Origin: Amylibacter sp. IMCC11727
Lineage (GTDB): Bacteria > Pseudomonadota > Alphaproteobacteria > Rhodobacterales > Rhodobacteraceae
Length of the DNA stretch: 64,000 nt
Reading direction: 5' to 3'
NCBI RefSeq assembly: GCF_029854195.1
Contig: NZ_CP122960.1
Location: 496,001-560,000, forward strand
Shown: positions 52,358-61,320 of the stretch, one piece after another
Layout: every line of letters starts with the position of its first letter
Position numbering within the stretch: the stretch's first letter is position 1
Notes under the pieces: model-generated
Databases searched by the model: none
Told to the model about the DNA's origin: nothing
Seen by the model: only the letters and a program-made list of their open reading frames with translations
Translations under genes and position numbers: made by a program

Positions 52358-53998
52358 GTGGCAGGCAAAGAGTATCAAATCGCAGCGTTGTGGATGGAAG
52401 GAAGCCTGAGCTTTCTGGAGCAGTTGTGTCTGAAATCCTTTGTGGATGCGGGGCACCATGTGAAGCTGTATCACTATGGCCCATTGCAAAACGTGCCAGA
52501 TGGGATGGAATTGGCAGATGCGTCTGTGGTTTTGCCGCGAACGGATTTTCTGGCCCATGCGCGCACAGGCTCCCCTGCGCTGCATTCTGACTTGTTCCGC
52601 TATAAAATGCTGGAACAGGAGAAAGACACGATTTGGGCGGATACGGATGCCTATTGCATGAAGAAATTTGAAACGCCGAACGGGCATTTCTATGGCTGGG
52701 AATCCGAAAAGCACATCAATGGTGGGGTTTTGGGTCTGCCGTCTGATTGTGACACATTGGGGGAGTTGCTGGAGTTCACATCCGATGAATTCGCGATCCC
52801 GACGTGGTACGGCGATGAATACACGCGCGAGTTGGAAGAAAAGCGGGATGCAGGAGACCCCGTTCATGCGTCCGAGCAGCCCTGGGGTGTTTGGGGGCCA
52901 CATGCGGTGACGCATTTCCTGCACAAAACGGGCGAGGCGAAATACGCCCTGCCGCAAGAGGGTTTGTATCCTGTCACCTACAAAGATCGCCGCAACATGT
53001 TGAAGCGGAATTTCGACATGACGCCGTATATCACGGAAAACACGTTTTCTGTGCATTTGTACGGCCGCCGTATGCGAGCGCGTTTGGTTGAGAAAGAGGG
53101 CGGTGCGCCCCATCCCAAGAGCCTGTTGGGGCAGTTGATTAAGAAGCACGACATTGACCCAGAGGCAGCCCCGTTGCCCCCGTCACGGGCGCAGAAAGCG
53201 GCCGCCGAGGGCCGCGTTGAAGAAAAGACGCCAAAGGTAAAGGTGCCAAAGGCGGCCAAGTCGAAGCCTGTGATCACGGTGCCCAAAGTTGCGCCGATTG
53301 ATCAATCGGAACGGGCGGGCATTGGACTAGTGAACCTGACCGATATTGCGGACAAGTATGAGGTGGATAAGGGCAGCAAGCGGCATCGGTATACGGACAT
53401 GTATCAGATGCTGTTTTCACCCCTGCGCACCCGCAAATTGAATGTGATGGAAATGGGCCTGCAAGATGGTGGGCCAGAGCATGAGTTCCCAGTGAATCGC
53501 AAAACCACGGATGCGCCGAGCATTCGCATGTGGCTGGAGTATTTCCCAAAAGCCGAGGTTTTTGGTTTGGATGTGTGCGATTTCAGCTGGTTGAAAGAGG
53601 ATCGGTTCACGTTTGTGCAGTGTGATATGGACGCGCGTGAAAACATCGCGACCGCCGCAAAAGACCTGCCAAAGATGGATATCATCGTGGATGACGCGAG
53701 CCACGCATCGCATCATCAGCAAAACGCGTTTTTGGAGTTGTTTCCAAAGATGGCATCTGGCGGGATTTATGCGATTGAGAGCCTGCGCTGGCAGCCAAAG
53801 CATATGGAGACCAAAGGGTTCACCAAGACCGCCGATCTGTTTTATGGATATCAGAAAGACGGTGCCTTTTCCCATTCTGACAAAGAGATCGAAGCAGAGC
53901 TGAACGGCCTGCGCAAACATATCTCGGGGTGTTTCATGTATCAGGTGGGATATGACAAATCCCGCAAAGATCAGTTCATGGTTATCCAGAAACGATAA
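52358..53998 (+). CDS. Glycosyltransferase-methyltransferase fusion protein
   Basis: A 546-residue two-domain protein. Residues 1-255 resemble a GT32-type glycosyltransferase with the metal-binding DTD in TIWADTDAYC (95-97). Residues 270-315 are a Lys/Pro/Ala-rich linker. Residues 325-546 are a SAM methyltransferase of the sugar/macrocin O-methyltransferase kind (DKGSKRHRYTDMYQMLFSPL, LNVMEMGL, IIVDDASHASHHQQ). It may both add and methylate a sugar. Start is GTG at 52358 after gagggtag. First gene of a five-gene glycan operon. Confidence 0.8.
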   Translation: MAGKEYQIAALWMEGSLSFLEQLCLKSFVDAGHHVKLYHYGPLQNVPDGMELADASVVLPRTDFLAHARTGSPALHSDLFRYKMLEQEKDTIWADTDAYCMKKFETPNGHFYGWESEKHINGGVLGLPSDCDTLGELLEFTSDEFAIPTWYGDEYTRELEEKRDAGDPVHASEQPWGVWGPHAVTHFLHKTGEAKYALPQEGLYPVTYKDRRNMLKRNFDMTPYITENTFSVHLYGRRMRARLVEKEGGAPHPKSLLGQLIKKHDIDPEAAPLPPSRAQKAAAEGRVEEKTPKVKVPKAAKSKPVITVPKVAPIDQSERAGIGLVNLTDIADKYEVDKGSKRHRYTDMYQMLFSPLRTRKLNVMEMGLQDGGPEHEFPVNRKTTDAPSIRMWLEYFPKAEVFGLDVCDFSWLKEDRFTFVQCDMDARENIATAAKDLPKMDIIVDDASHASHHQQNAFLELFPKMASGGIYAIESLRWQPKHMETKGFTKTADLFYGYQKDGAFSHSDKEIEAELNGLRKHISGCFMYQVGYDKSRKDQFMVIQKR

Positions 53999-54003
53999 AC
54001 GGT

Positions 54004-54948
54004 ATGGCGTCCGACACGGAGCACATGGAAGACGAGCCGCTGGAGCGGGAAGTTGAAACAGGGATTATCCCTGATTGGTATCGTGACATTTATCCTGACG
54101 GTGAGCGGGATGGGTTTTACGAAAAGATCGGCGCGCATTCGTTGTGCTATGTGGAGCGCAATCTGAGCCAGTTGGTGATCACGTTTGATAACCTTGCCGA
54201 GGCAGGGCACGAAGGGTACGATCGCGAGGCCTGGGCATCAGGGTTTTGCAATTACAACAACTGGTCCCACATGGGGATTTTCGCGCAAGGGCCCACGTGG
54301 TTTCGCGATGAACGATTGATCCGCCGATTGGAAAAGCTGCGTGACGATGGGTTTTTTGAGCAATTCGGCTATGTCGCGTTGGCAGGGGCATCTATGGGCG
54401 GGTTCGCCGCCATGGTGTTTAGCGCGTTGATACCAGAAGCCACCGTGATTGCGTTTAGCCCCCAGACGAGCCTGAGCCGAGACATTGTGCCGTGGGAAAC
54501 GCGATTCAGAAAAGGACACGGAGCGGATTGGACATTGCCCTATTCCGATGCGGTGCCCTGTATTGAAAGCGCCAACAAGGTTTACATCGTGTATGACCAG
54601 TTCGAAAAGCTGGACAATGAACATGCCAAGCGGTTGTCAGGGGACAATGTGATCCATCTGCGTGCCCCTGCGTTTGGGCATCGTACATCGCTGTTTTTAC
54701 GCCGATTGGATGTGTTGAAACCTGTGATGGGCGAAGGTGTTCTGGGGACGTTGGATGCAGCACGGTTTAGCGAGATGATCCGTGATCGGGGCAAAATCTG
54801 GCTGTATCGCACGGTGATGGAGCATCATCTGTTGCAACGGGGTTTAGACGATTGGGTGCCGATTATGCAGGACGCATTCAAGCACCGCCGTTGGAAGATT
54901 AAGCAGGCGGAAAAACGGGCCGAGCGCCGTGCGGAGAAACGCGCATGA
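54004..54948 (+). CDS. Alpha/beta-hydrolase-like protein of the glycan operon
   Basis: A 314-residue protein with a hydrolase nucleophile elbow (ALAGASMGGFAAMVF, Ser in GASMGG) and a likely catalytic His in RAPAFGHRTS. The C-terminus is rich in Lys, Arg and Glu and probably helical. No signal peptide. It begins 6 nt after the fusion gene and overlaps the next gene by 4 nt. Removal of an acyl group from a glycan or precursor is a guess from context. Confidence 0.72.
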   Translation: MASDTEHMEDEPLEREVETGIIPDWYRDIYPDGERDGFYEKIGAHSLCYVERNLSQLVITFDNLAEAGHEGYDREAWASGFCNYNNWSHMGIFAQGPTWFRDERLIRRLEKLRDDGFFEQFGYVALAGASMGGFAAMVFSALIPEATVIAFSPQTSLSRDIVPWETRFRKGHGADWTLPYSDAVPCIESANKVYIVYDQFEKLDNEHAKRLSGDNVIHLRAPAFGHRTSLFLRRLDVLKPVMGEGVLGTLDAARFSEMIRDRGKIWLYRTVMEHHLLQRGLDDWVPIMQDAFKHRRWKIKQAEKRAERRAEKRA

Positions 54949-55973
54949 TTTTAGGTGTGACCTGTTTGCGCAATGAAGGGCCGTATGTGGTTGATTGGAT
55001 CGCGCATCATTTGGCGGCTGGGTTTGATCACATGCTGGTGCTGACCCACGATTGCGATGATGGCAGTGCGGAATTGCTCAATGCGCTGAGCGCGGATGAT
55101 CGCATCACGCATCTGCCGTTTGAATTTAACGCAGACAAAACCGTGCAGTGGCAGGCGTTGAATATCGCCAAGAAACATCCGTTGGTGAAGGATGCGGAAT
55201 GGGTGATGTTTTTCGATTGTGATGAATACATGAACCTGCCCGAAGGGAACGTGAAAACGCTGGTGGCCAGTATGCCGGAGGCGGAGGCGATTGCCTTTCC
55301 GTGGCGATTGTTTGGGGCAGCGGGGCAAGAGGTGTATGACACTGCGCCAGTAACGGAGCGGTTTCGCATGTGCGCGCCCCATGGGATGAATTATCCATTG
55401 TCGTGCCTGTTTAAGACGTTGTTTAAACCATCAGCGTTTCGCCAAATGGGGGTGCATCGTCCGCGCAACAAAAAAGATCAGGTGGCGGTTTGGTATGCGT
55501 CGAACGGGCAAAAGCTGCCCGATCAAATTGTGCAGCAGGATAAGGCGATTTCGCTGATGAATGCGGTGCGGTTTGATGAAGACATGGCGTATATGAACCA
55601 TTATTCGGTGCGGTCTGCGCAAGAGTTCATGCTGAAATCTGTGCGCGGTTTGCCCAACCACATGGATCGCAGAATTGATCTGTCCTACTGGGCGGAGCGG
55701 AATTTCAACGTGGTCGAAGACACGGCGATTGATCGAATGGCAGATGCCACAGTTGTGGTCCGTGGTGAATTGTTGGCGCTGCCTGATGTGGACATTCTGC
55801 ATACGGGCAGTTGTGAAGAGCATAAACGGCGGATTGCTGTGATGCTGGACGATCTTGAAAATGTGCGTCTGATCTGGCGGTTGGGATTGCTGGCAAGCAG
55901 CACGCCGCCACCGATGGATCGGGCCATGCGGTATATCAAAACTCAGATTCGGATGAAAAAATACAATGGCTAA
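54945..55973 (+). CDS. GT2/GT92-like glycosyltransferase
   Basis: A 342-residue GT-A enzyme with CLRNEGPYVVDWIAHHLAAGFD at the N-terminus and the metal-binding DCDE in WVMFFDCDEYMNL (about 90). QMGVHRPR and MNHYSVRSAQEFMLKS are shared with the second domain of the next protein, so the two are related. No membrane segment. Overlaps both neighbours (4 and 8 nt). Confidence 0.84.
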   Translation: MILGVTCLRNEGPYVVDWIAHHLAAGFDHMLVLTHDCDDGSAELLNALSADDRITHLPFEFNADKTVQWQALNIAKKHPLVKDAEWVMFFDCDEYMNLPEGNVKTLVASMPEAEAIAFPWRLFGAAGQEVYDTAPVTERFRMCAPHGMNYPLSCLFKTLFKPSAFRQMGVHRPRNKKDQVAVWYASNGQKLPDQIVQQDKAISLMNAVRFDEDMAYMNHYSVRSAQEFMLKSVRGLPNHMDRRIDLSYWAERNFNVVEDTAIDRMADATVVVRGELLALPDVDILHTGSCEEHKRRIAVMLDDLENVRLIWRLGLLASSTPPPMDRAMRYIKTQIRMKKYNG

Positions 55974-58227
55974 GTCTGAGAAAAACGAATTACATCGCCG
56001 CCATATGAATGTGGTTGAGGCCGAGGGGATTGTCCTGTTGGACGCTGTTTCGGTGGTGCGGGATGACAAACGGATTGTGCATCTGTTTTTCCATTCTGAT
56101 GCAGATACGTTGCGGGTGTTTCCCGGCAAAGATTTGTCGGTATTGGAAACGCGCAGCATTGGCGGGGCCACGTGGTGGACGTGTGAAACCTCTAAGTTGG
56201 AGGGGCCGCTGAAGATGGTGTTTGAGGACACCGCAGTCAAGATTGATCCTAATGTGGCCGAGTTGGACCTGTTTGCAGGCAAGAATTGTTTCGTGTCTGT
56301 GCGCAGTGGTGAAAGTGCCGAGGTGGTTCTGAGTTGGCTTGACTACCACATCCAGCATCATGATTTGCAGGGCGCGGTGATTTTGGATCGTGCGGAGCCA
56401 GGCACGGACAAGGGATTTATGCGCCGATTGCGCAAGGGTTTGAACAAATTGTCTGGTCCGTGTGAGGTGGTGTTGCTGAATGCGGAAACACCATTGGGGG
56501 ATCCGAAACTGCCCCCCGAAGCGCACCCGTTTAATGCCCCTGATGCGCCGGGCAAAGACCGCATGGATATCCCTGACCCTGATGCTTGGGCATCGCCGAT
56601 TTCACAGGTGATGATTTACGAGTTGATCCGCAATCGGTTCCTTGGGACCGCGCGCGCCGTGGCGAATATTGATGTGTATGATCTGATGATCGAAGGCCAT
56701 GACACCAGCCTGTTTGATGCGGCGGTGGCCGCGGATACTGGGTTGATCCCGCTGGGTGGGCGGCATGTGTATCCGTGGCGCACGCGCAAAAATCGCCCTG
56801 CGGAATTTGGCGATCATATCTGTGTTCAGTTTGATGTGAAAAAAATGAAGGCGCGGTGGTGTATTGCGCCTGATGTGGCATCGGACGCGGCTATTTGGCG
56901 GCTGATCCGTGTGGGCAATGTGAATGCAAATGTGGATGATGCGCGGCTGTTTTATCGGTTCATGTCGTTGCGTCACCCCACGCCATCTGTGTCCAAGATC
57001 GTGCCAAAATCGAGCCTAGTGGAACATAAGCCGCTGATTGAATTGGCGCAAAAACGGTTTGGCGAAAAACCCGTGCGCATGCCTGTGATCAAGGCGGATT
57101 TAGACAACGGGCGCGGGCGTGCCTGTATCATGACCTGTATGAAAAACGAGGGGCCGTTCATTTTGGAATGGGTCGCGTATCACAAGGCAATCGGGTTCGA
57201 CGATTTCATCGTTTACACAAACGACTGCACCGATGGCACGGATACGCTGTTGGATAAACTGCAGGAACGGGGGATTTTGCAGCATCGGGACAATCCGTAC
57301 CGCGACGTAGATATGAAACCACAACATGCTGCCATGCACGCCGTTGACGACGAAGAGATCGTGCAAAAAGCCAGTTGGGTGGTGAACATGGATGTGGATG
57401 AATTCGTCAACATCAAGTGTGGGGATGGAACGCTTGATGCGTTGTTTGCAGCCGTGCCAGAAGCCAATATGTTTGCGATGACGTGGCGGTTGTTTGGCAA
57501 TGGCGATGTGGAAGAATACAAAGACGAGTTGTTGGTGAAACAACTGACCCGCTGTGCGCCAGAGTTTGCCAATAAACCGCATCAAGCGTGGGGGTTTAAA
57601 ACCCTGTACCAGAACAACGGGTTTTTCAAAAAGATGGGGGTGCATCGCCCCAAAGGATTGAACCCGCAATTGTGGGAGCAAATCCACTGGGTCAATGGAT
57701 CGGGTGTGAAACTGCCCAAGGAAATTTACCGCAATGCGTGGCGGTCCACCACACAGACCTATGGCTATGATCTGGTGCAGCTGAACCATTATGCGGTGCG
57801 CAGTGCGGAGAGCTTTCTGGTGAAACGGGATCGGGGCCGCGTGAACCACGTGGATCGAGATCAGGGGCTGGCGTATTGGTTTCGGATGAACAACAACGCG
57901 GAGGAGGAAACCTCTATCCAGCGGATGATCCCGAAATTGCAGGCGGAATTGGACAAGCTGATGGCGGATGAAGAAATCGCGGCCATTCACCACGAGGCCG
58001 TGCGCCGCCACCGTGCCAAGATTGATGAGCTGCGGGCCACGGAAAAATACACTGCATTTTATGCGGATTTGATCGGGCCGCGTTTGCGCAAACTGTCCCG
58101 TCTGCATTCGCATTTCGGATCGAACGTGTTTTTGTCAGGCCCTGATGTGATCCCAGATGAGGTGGTGGATCAGGACCCCGCATCTGATTTCTTTTTCACG
58201 GTGGAAAAGGGCGAAACGAACCATTAA
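55966..58227 (+). CDS. Tandem-domain GT2/GT92-like glycosyltransferase
   Basis: A 753-residue protein with a leader (1-105), a first domain (about 107-340) and a second (about 385-680). Domain two has RACIMTCMKNEGPFILEW and DVDE at 476-479, and closely follows the upstream enzyme. Domain one aligns in outline (NCFVSVRSGESAEVVLSWLD; VANIDVYDLMI) but has DVYD at 236-239 in place of DxDE, so it is probably inactive. The C-terminal 70 residues are helical and charged. Confidence 0.78.
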   Translation: MAKSEKNELHRRHMNVVEAEGIVLLDAVSVVRDDKRIVHLFFHSDADTLRVFPGKDLSVLETRSIGGATWWTCETSKLEGPLKMVFEDTAVKIDPNVAELDLFAGKNCFVSVRSGESAEVVLSWLDYHIQHHDLQGAVILDRAEPGTDKGFMRRLRKGLNKLSGPCEVVLLNAETPLGDPKLPPEAHPFNAPDAPGKDRMDIPDPDAWASPISQVMIYELIRNRFLGTARAVANIDVYDLMIEGHDTSLFDAAVAADTGLIPLGGRHVYPWRTRKNRPAEFGDHICVQFDVKKMKARWCIAPDVASDAAIWRLIRVGNVNANVDDARLFYRFMSLRHPTPSVSKIVPKSSLVEHKPLIELAQKRFGEKPVRMPVIKADLDNGRGRACIMTCMKNEGPFILEWVAYHKAIGFDDFIVYTNDCTDGTDTLLDKLQERGILQHRDNPYRDVDMKPQHAAMHAVDDEEIVQKASWVVNMDVDEFVNIKCGDGTLDALFAAVPEANMFAMTWRLFGNGDVEEYKDELLVKQLTRCAPEFANKPHQAWGFKTLYQNNGFFKKMGVHRPKGLNPQLWEQIHWVNGSGVKLPKEIYRNAWRSTTQTYGYDLVQLNHYAVRSAESFLVKRDRGRVNHVDRDQGLAYWFRMNNNAEEETSIQRMIPKLQAELDKLMADEEIAAIHHEAVRRHRAKIDELRATEKYTAFYADLIGPRLRKLSRLHSHFGSNVFLSGPDVIPDEVVDQDPASDFFFTVEKGETNH

Positions 58228-58271
58228 CTCTGACAGAGCAAATGTGATGGTGACTGCGTAAGGGGTGGACA

Positions 58272-59162
58272 TTGAAGTTTCGGATTTTCTTTGGCGCCCA
58301 TCGGGCCGCGCAAGAGCATTTGGCCGCACAGTTGGGTGCGAACCGTGATCTGTTGGAGGCGAACGGCATTCTGTTGCCAGCAGAGGACGAGATGGAAGCG
58401 GCCGTTTGGCCTGCTATTCGTGCCATGCGTCGCAACAATGCGGATGAAAATACGCTGCCCAAGATGATCAAGAAACTGACGGGCGGCAAGGATTACAAAA
58501 CCATTTTGATTGTGCGCCCGTCGATCAGCGGGTCCCCCCTGCGCCCGATCAAGGATGATATCATTTACCCGCGCGGCAGTGCCACGGTGGCACATTTGAT
58601 CAAATTGATTGGGCAAGACGATGTGGAATTATTCTGTGCGCTGCGCAATCCTGCGAGCTTTCTTCCGTCTTGTTACAACGTGGCCTATATGAATGAGCCG
58701 ACGCAAAGCTTGCAGGAGTTTGTGACGGTCAGTGATCCGTTTGCGCTGCGGTGGTCGGAATATTTGCACCGCGTGCAAGGGCGCGAGAGCGAGCTGCCGC
58801 TGACGGTTTGGACGTTTGAAGATTACCCTTATATCTGGCGCAGCGTGGCGCAGGCGTTTGCGGGTTTGCCCAACAAAGAGGATTTGGTTGCGGTGGATCA
58901 TCCGCTGGATCAGGGGATGTCGTTAAAGGGTTTGTTGTTGATGCAAGAATACCTGAAACAGCATCCCGCCGAAACGGCATCAAAACGCAATCAGGTGGCG
59001 CAAAAATTTGAAGAGCGGTTTCCACCTGTGGCAGGAGAAGTGATTCCCGATCAGTGGCCCGAAGATTTGGTTAGCACACTGAGCGACAGCTATGATGATG
59101 ACCTGTATTACATCGAGCGGATGGAAAATATTCACCTGATAAAACGCCCGATTTACAGGTGA
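58272..59162 (+). CDS. Sulfotransferase-like protein with degenerate P-loop
   Basis: A 296-residue protein whose outline matches bacterial sulfotransferase-like proteins (FCALRNPASFLPSCYN for the 3'-phosphate-binding strand, LTVWTFEDYP). At the N-terminus, where related proteins have a GpHKTGST PAPS loop (as at 61777 in this window), it has GAHRAAQEHL, lacking the Lys-Thr-Gly. Start is TTG at 58272 after aggggtgga. Last gene of the glycan operon. Confidence 0.6.
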   Translation: MKFRIFFGAHRAAQEHLAAQLGANRDLLEANGILLPAEDEMEAAVWPAIRAMRRNNADENTLPKMIKKLTGGKDYKTILIVRPSISGSPLRPIKDDIIYPRGSATVAHLIKLIGQDDVELFCALRNPASFLPSCYNVAYMNEPTQSLQEFVTVSDPFALRWSEYLHRVQGRESELPLTVWTFEDYPYIWRSVAQAFAGLPNKEDLVAVDHPLDQGMSLKGLLLMQEYLKQHPAETASKRNQVAQKFEERFPPVAGEVIPDQWPEDLVSTLSDSYDDDLYYIERMENIHLIKRPIYR

Positions 59163-59309
59163 TTTAGCGGCTTTTCATCCCTCAGAGTTTACAAATTTTC
59201 CTGCGAAGGATAAAGGTGAACATGATAAGTAATTGTTTTTAAACAATTAATTGACAGGTCCATTTCTTAGTCATACGTTAAGGTTACATTAACGTTTGGA
59301 GTACCCTTT

Positions 59310-59438
59310 TTGAAAAACCTCATCATAACTGCCATCTTGGCTTTGACTGTATCTCTCCCTTATCAGGCCATTGCCCATTCAGGTGGCACAAACGCCGCTG
59401 GCTGTCATGCTGGGTCCAAACCCTATCACTGTCACTAA
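59310..59438 (+). CDS. 42-residue secreted YHCH peptide
   Basis: Starts at TTG 59310 with ggag 8 nt upstream. It has a signal peptide (KNLIITAILALTVSLPYQAIA) and a 20-residue mature part HSGGTNAAGCHAGSKPYHCH, with four His and two Cys, matching the HSGG...GCH...YHCH metal-binding pattern of small exported bacterial proteins. Function unknown; zinc or another metal is likely bound. A YHYH protein at 19558 is a distant analogue. Confidence 0.68.
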   Translation: MKNLIITAILALTVSLPYQAIAHSGGTNAAGCHAGSKPYHCH

Positions 59439-59444
59439 TGCGTC

Positions 59445-59534
59445 CCGAGTGAAGGTGTACTGAGTTGGGGTGTACCGAGTGAAAACGTACTGAGTTCATG
59501 CTTACCGAGTGTCGGCGTACTGAGTTTCTCCCAA
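59445..59534 (+). repeat. Three tandem 30-bp repeats
   Basis: Units start at 59445, 59475 and 59505, each with CCGAGTG, six variable bases, then GTACTGAGTT and about seven variable bases. A fourth partial unit fades from 59535. It lies between the YHCH stop and its terminator, so it is probably transcribed. There are no spacers, so it is not CRISPR. Confidence 0.8.
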
Positions 59535-59540
59535 GTGAAG

Positions 59541-59581
59541 ACGGGTTGAGGTGGAATGTCCCCCTCAACCCGTTTTCTTTT
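59541..59581 (+). terminator. Intrinsic terminator after YHCH gene and repeat
   Basis: ACGGGTTGAGG (59541-59551) pairs with CCTCAACCCGT (59563-59573) over an 11-nt loop, followed by a T-rich tail. Confidence 0.85.
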
Positions 59582-59683
59582 TGCGGTTCGTTTTTTCGCC
59601 TGCTGCCCATGACGGGTTCAGGGACCCGTTTTTAGATACAGATTGGAGACCCCCGATCAAGTCGGGGGCAATTGGCGGATGGA

Positions 59684-60292
59684 TTAAAACTCCACCCCAA
59701 TCTGCGCTTTGATCCCTGACCTAAATGGATGTTTCACCAGTTCCATTTCTGTCACCAGATCGGCGATTTCGATCAGTTCTTCTTTGGCGTTGCGGCCCGT
59801 TAGGACCACGTGGGTCATTTCGGGTTTTTCTTCGACCAGAAATTCCACCACGTCGTTGATGTCGATGTAGTCATAGCGCAGGGCGATGTTGATTTCGTCT
59901 AGCAGCACCATTTTGTTGCTTTCGTCGCGGATCAGTTCTTTGGCCTTTTCCCATGCGGCTTGGGCCATTTCGGTGTCGCGGGTTTTGTCTTGGGTTTCCC
60001 AGGTGAAGCCCTCGCCCATGGTGTGGAAGGCGCATTTGTCGGCGAATGTGCCAAGGATGAGGTCCCGTTCGCCCGTGGACATGCCGCCTTTGATGAACTG
60101 CACCACGCCGCATTTCATGTCGTGGGCAATGCAGCGAAAGATCATGCCAAACGCGGCGGATGATTTGCCTTTGCCTTTGCCGGTGTTGACGATCACGAGG
60201 CCCTTTTTATCGGTCTTGGTGGCCATGATCTTGTCACGTGCGGCCTTTTTCTTGGCCATTTTCATTGCGTGGCGTTCGGTATCTTCGGTCAT
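59684..60292 (-). CDS. cobO: Cob(I)yrinic acid a,c-diamide adenosyltransferase
   Basis: A 202-residue cytosolic enzyme that adenosylates corrinoids in B12 synthesis or salvage. The P-loop is NTGKGKGKSS (36-45), followed by VVQFIKGG and LLDEINIALRYDYI typical of CobO/CobA/BtuR. The ATG at 60292 begins a charged N-terminal helix that covers the open site in this family; the frame upstream is not conserved. No other cob gene is in the window. Confidence 0.94.
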   Translation of the reverse strand: MTEDTERHAMKMAKKKAARDKIMATKTDKKGLVIVNTGKGKGKSSAAFGMIFRCIAHDMKCGVVQFIKGGMSTGERDLILGTFADKCAFHTMGEGFTWETQDKTRDTEMAQAAWEKAKELIRDESNKMVLLDEINIALRYDYIDINDVVEFLVEEKPEMTHVVLTGRNAKEELIEIADLVTEMELVKHPFRSGIKAQIGVEF

Positions 60293-60316
60293 GGCTTTCT
60301 CTTTCTTTTGTGCAGA

Positions 60317-60334
60317 AATACTTCCGCCGGAGGC
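60317..60334. repeat. CCTCCGGCGG-type short intergenic repeat
   Basis: Minus strand reads GCCTCCGGCGGAAGTATTT between cobO and the 3-hydroxybutyryl-CoA dehydrogenase gene. From memory this type of sequence recurs in Rhodobacteraceae intergenic regions; I see one copy here. Confidence 0.35.
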
Positions 60335-60384
60335 AAATCGCCCTGTTAAGGGCTTATGGGGTGACGCGTGAGCGTCGCTTTTGG

Positions 60385-61260
60385 TTAACGGGTTGGGACA
60401 GGGAAATCCCCGCGGTAATCGTAAAAGCCGCGTTTGGTTTTGCGGCCGAGCCAGCCCGCTTCGACGTATTTGGTTAACAACGGACACGGACGGTATTTTG
60501 TGTCTGCCAGCCCATCGTGCAGCACGTTCATGATGGCAAGGCAGGTGTCGAGCCCGATGAAATCCGCCAGTTCCAGCGGCCCCATGGGGTGGTTTGCGCC
60601 CAGTTTGAGCGAGGTGTCGATGCTTTGAACGTTTCCGACCCCTTCGTACAGGGTGTAGATCGCTTCGTTGATCATCGGCATCAGAATGCGGTTCACGATG
60701 AAGGCGGGGAAATCTTCGGCGGTGGAGGAGGTTTTGCCGATCTTTTCCACGACCGCATTTACGGCGTTATAGGTTGCATCATCCGTGGCGATCCCGCGGA
60801 TCAATTCCACCAGTTGCATGATCGGTACGGGGTTCATGAAGTGCAGCCCCATAAACCGTTCGGGGCGATCCGTGCGTGAGGCAAGCCGTGTGATGGAAAT
60901 GGAGGATGTGTTCGAGGTCAGGATCGTATCCTTGCCGATATGGGGCAGGATGTCTTCGAAGATGGCCTGTTTGATCGTTTCGCGCTCGGTGGCGGCTTCG
61001 ATGACCAAATCCACGGTGCCGCATTCTGCCAGTGTGGTCACGGGTGTGATGTTGCCAAGGGTGCGGGTTTTGTCGGCTTCGGTGATTGTGGACCGGGCGA
61101 TGGCGCGGTCCAGATTTTTGATGACGGTTGCGATACCTTTATCAAGCGCGTCCTTGGAGATATCGTACAGGCGCACTTCGAAATCGGCGCCTGCAAAGAC
61201 TTGAGCGATGCCGTTGCCCATTTGGCCTGCGCCGATCACGCTTACAGATTTGATGTCCAT
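60385..61260 (-). CDS. 3-hydroxybutyryl-CoA dehydrogenase
   Basis: A 291-residue NAD(P)-dependent dehydrogenase for acetoacetyl-CoA/3-hydroxybutyryl-CoA, used in butyrate, PHB and ethylmalonyl-CoA metabolism. SVIGAGQMGNGIAQVFA is the Rossmann loop, LTSNTSSISIT and FMGLHFMNPVPIM the substrate motifs (catalytic His in GLHFMNP), and GANHPMGPLELADFIGLD the C-terminal signature. Gene order etfB-etfA to this gene and cobO places electron transfer flavoprotein nearby. Confidence 0.94.
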   Translation of the reverse strand: MDIKSVSVIGAGQMGNGIAQVFAGADFEVRLYDISKDALDKGIATVIKNLDRAIARSTITEADKTRTLGNITPVTTLAECGTVDLVIEAATERETIKQAIFEDILPHIGKDTILTSNTSSISITRLASRTDRPERFMGLHFMNPVPIMQLVELIRGIATDDATYNAVNAVVEKIGKTSSTAEDFPAFIVNRILMPMINEAIYTLYEGVGNVQSIDTSLKLGANHPMGPLELADFIGLDTCLAIMNVLHDGLADTKYRPCPLLTKYVEAGWLGRKTKRGFYDYRGDFPVPTR

Positions 61261-61320
61261 TGAAATATCCTGATGCTGTTGTCTTGCAACCTACACCTTG
61301 TGACGCCGCCTTCAAGGGAT

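Noticed and set aside
59445..59534. Possible CRISPR array
   Set aside because: Only three adjacent 30-bp units without spacers and no cas genes.
59323..59610. Minus-strand frame of 95 codons with a 10-residue repeat (NSV..HSV)
   Set aside because: The repeat is only the translation of the 30-bp tandem DNA repeat, and the frame lies over the YHCH gene and the terminator.
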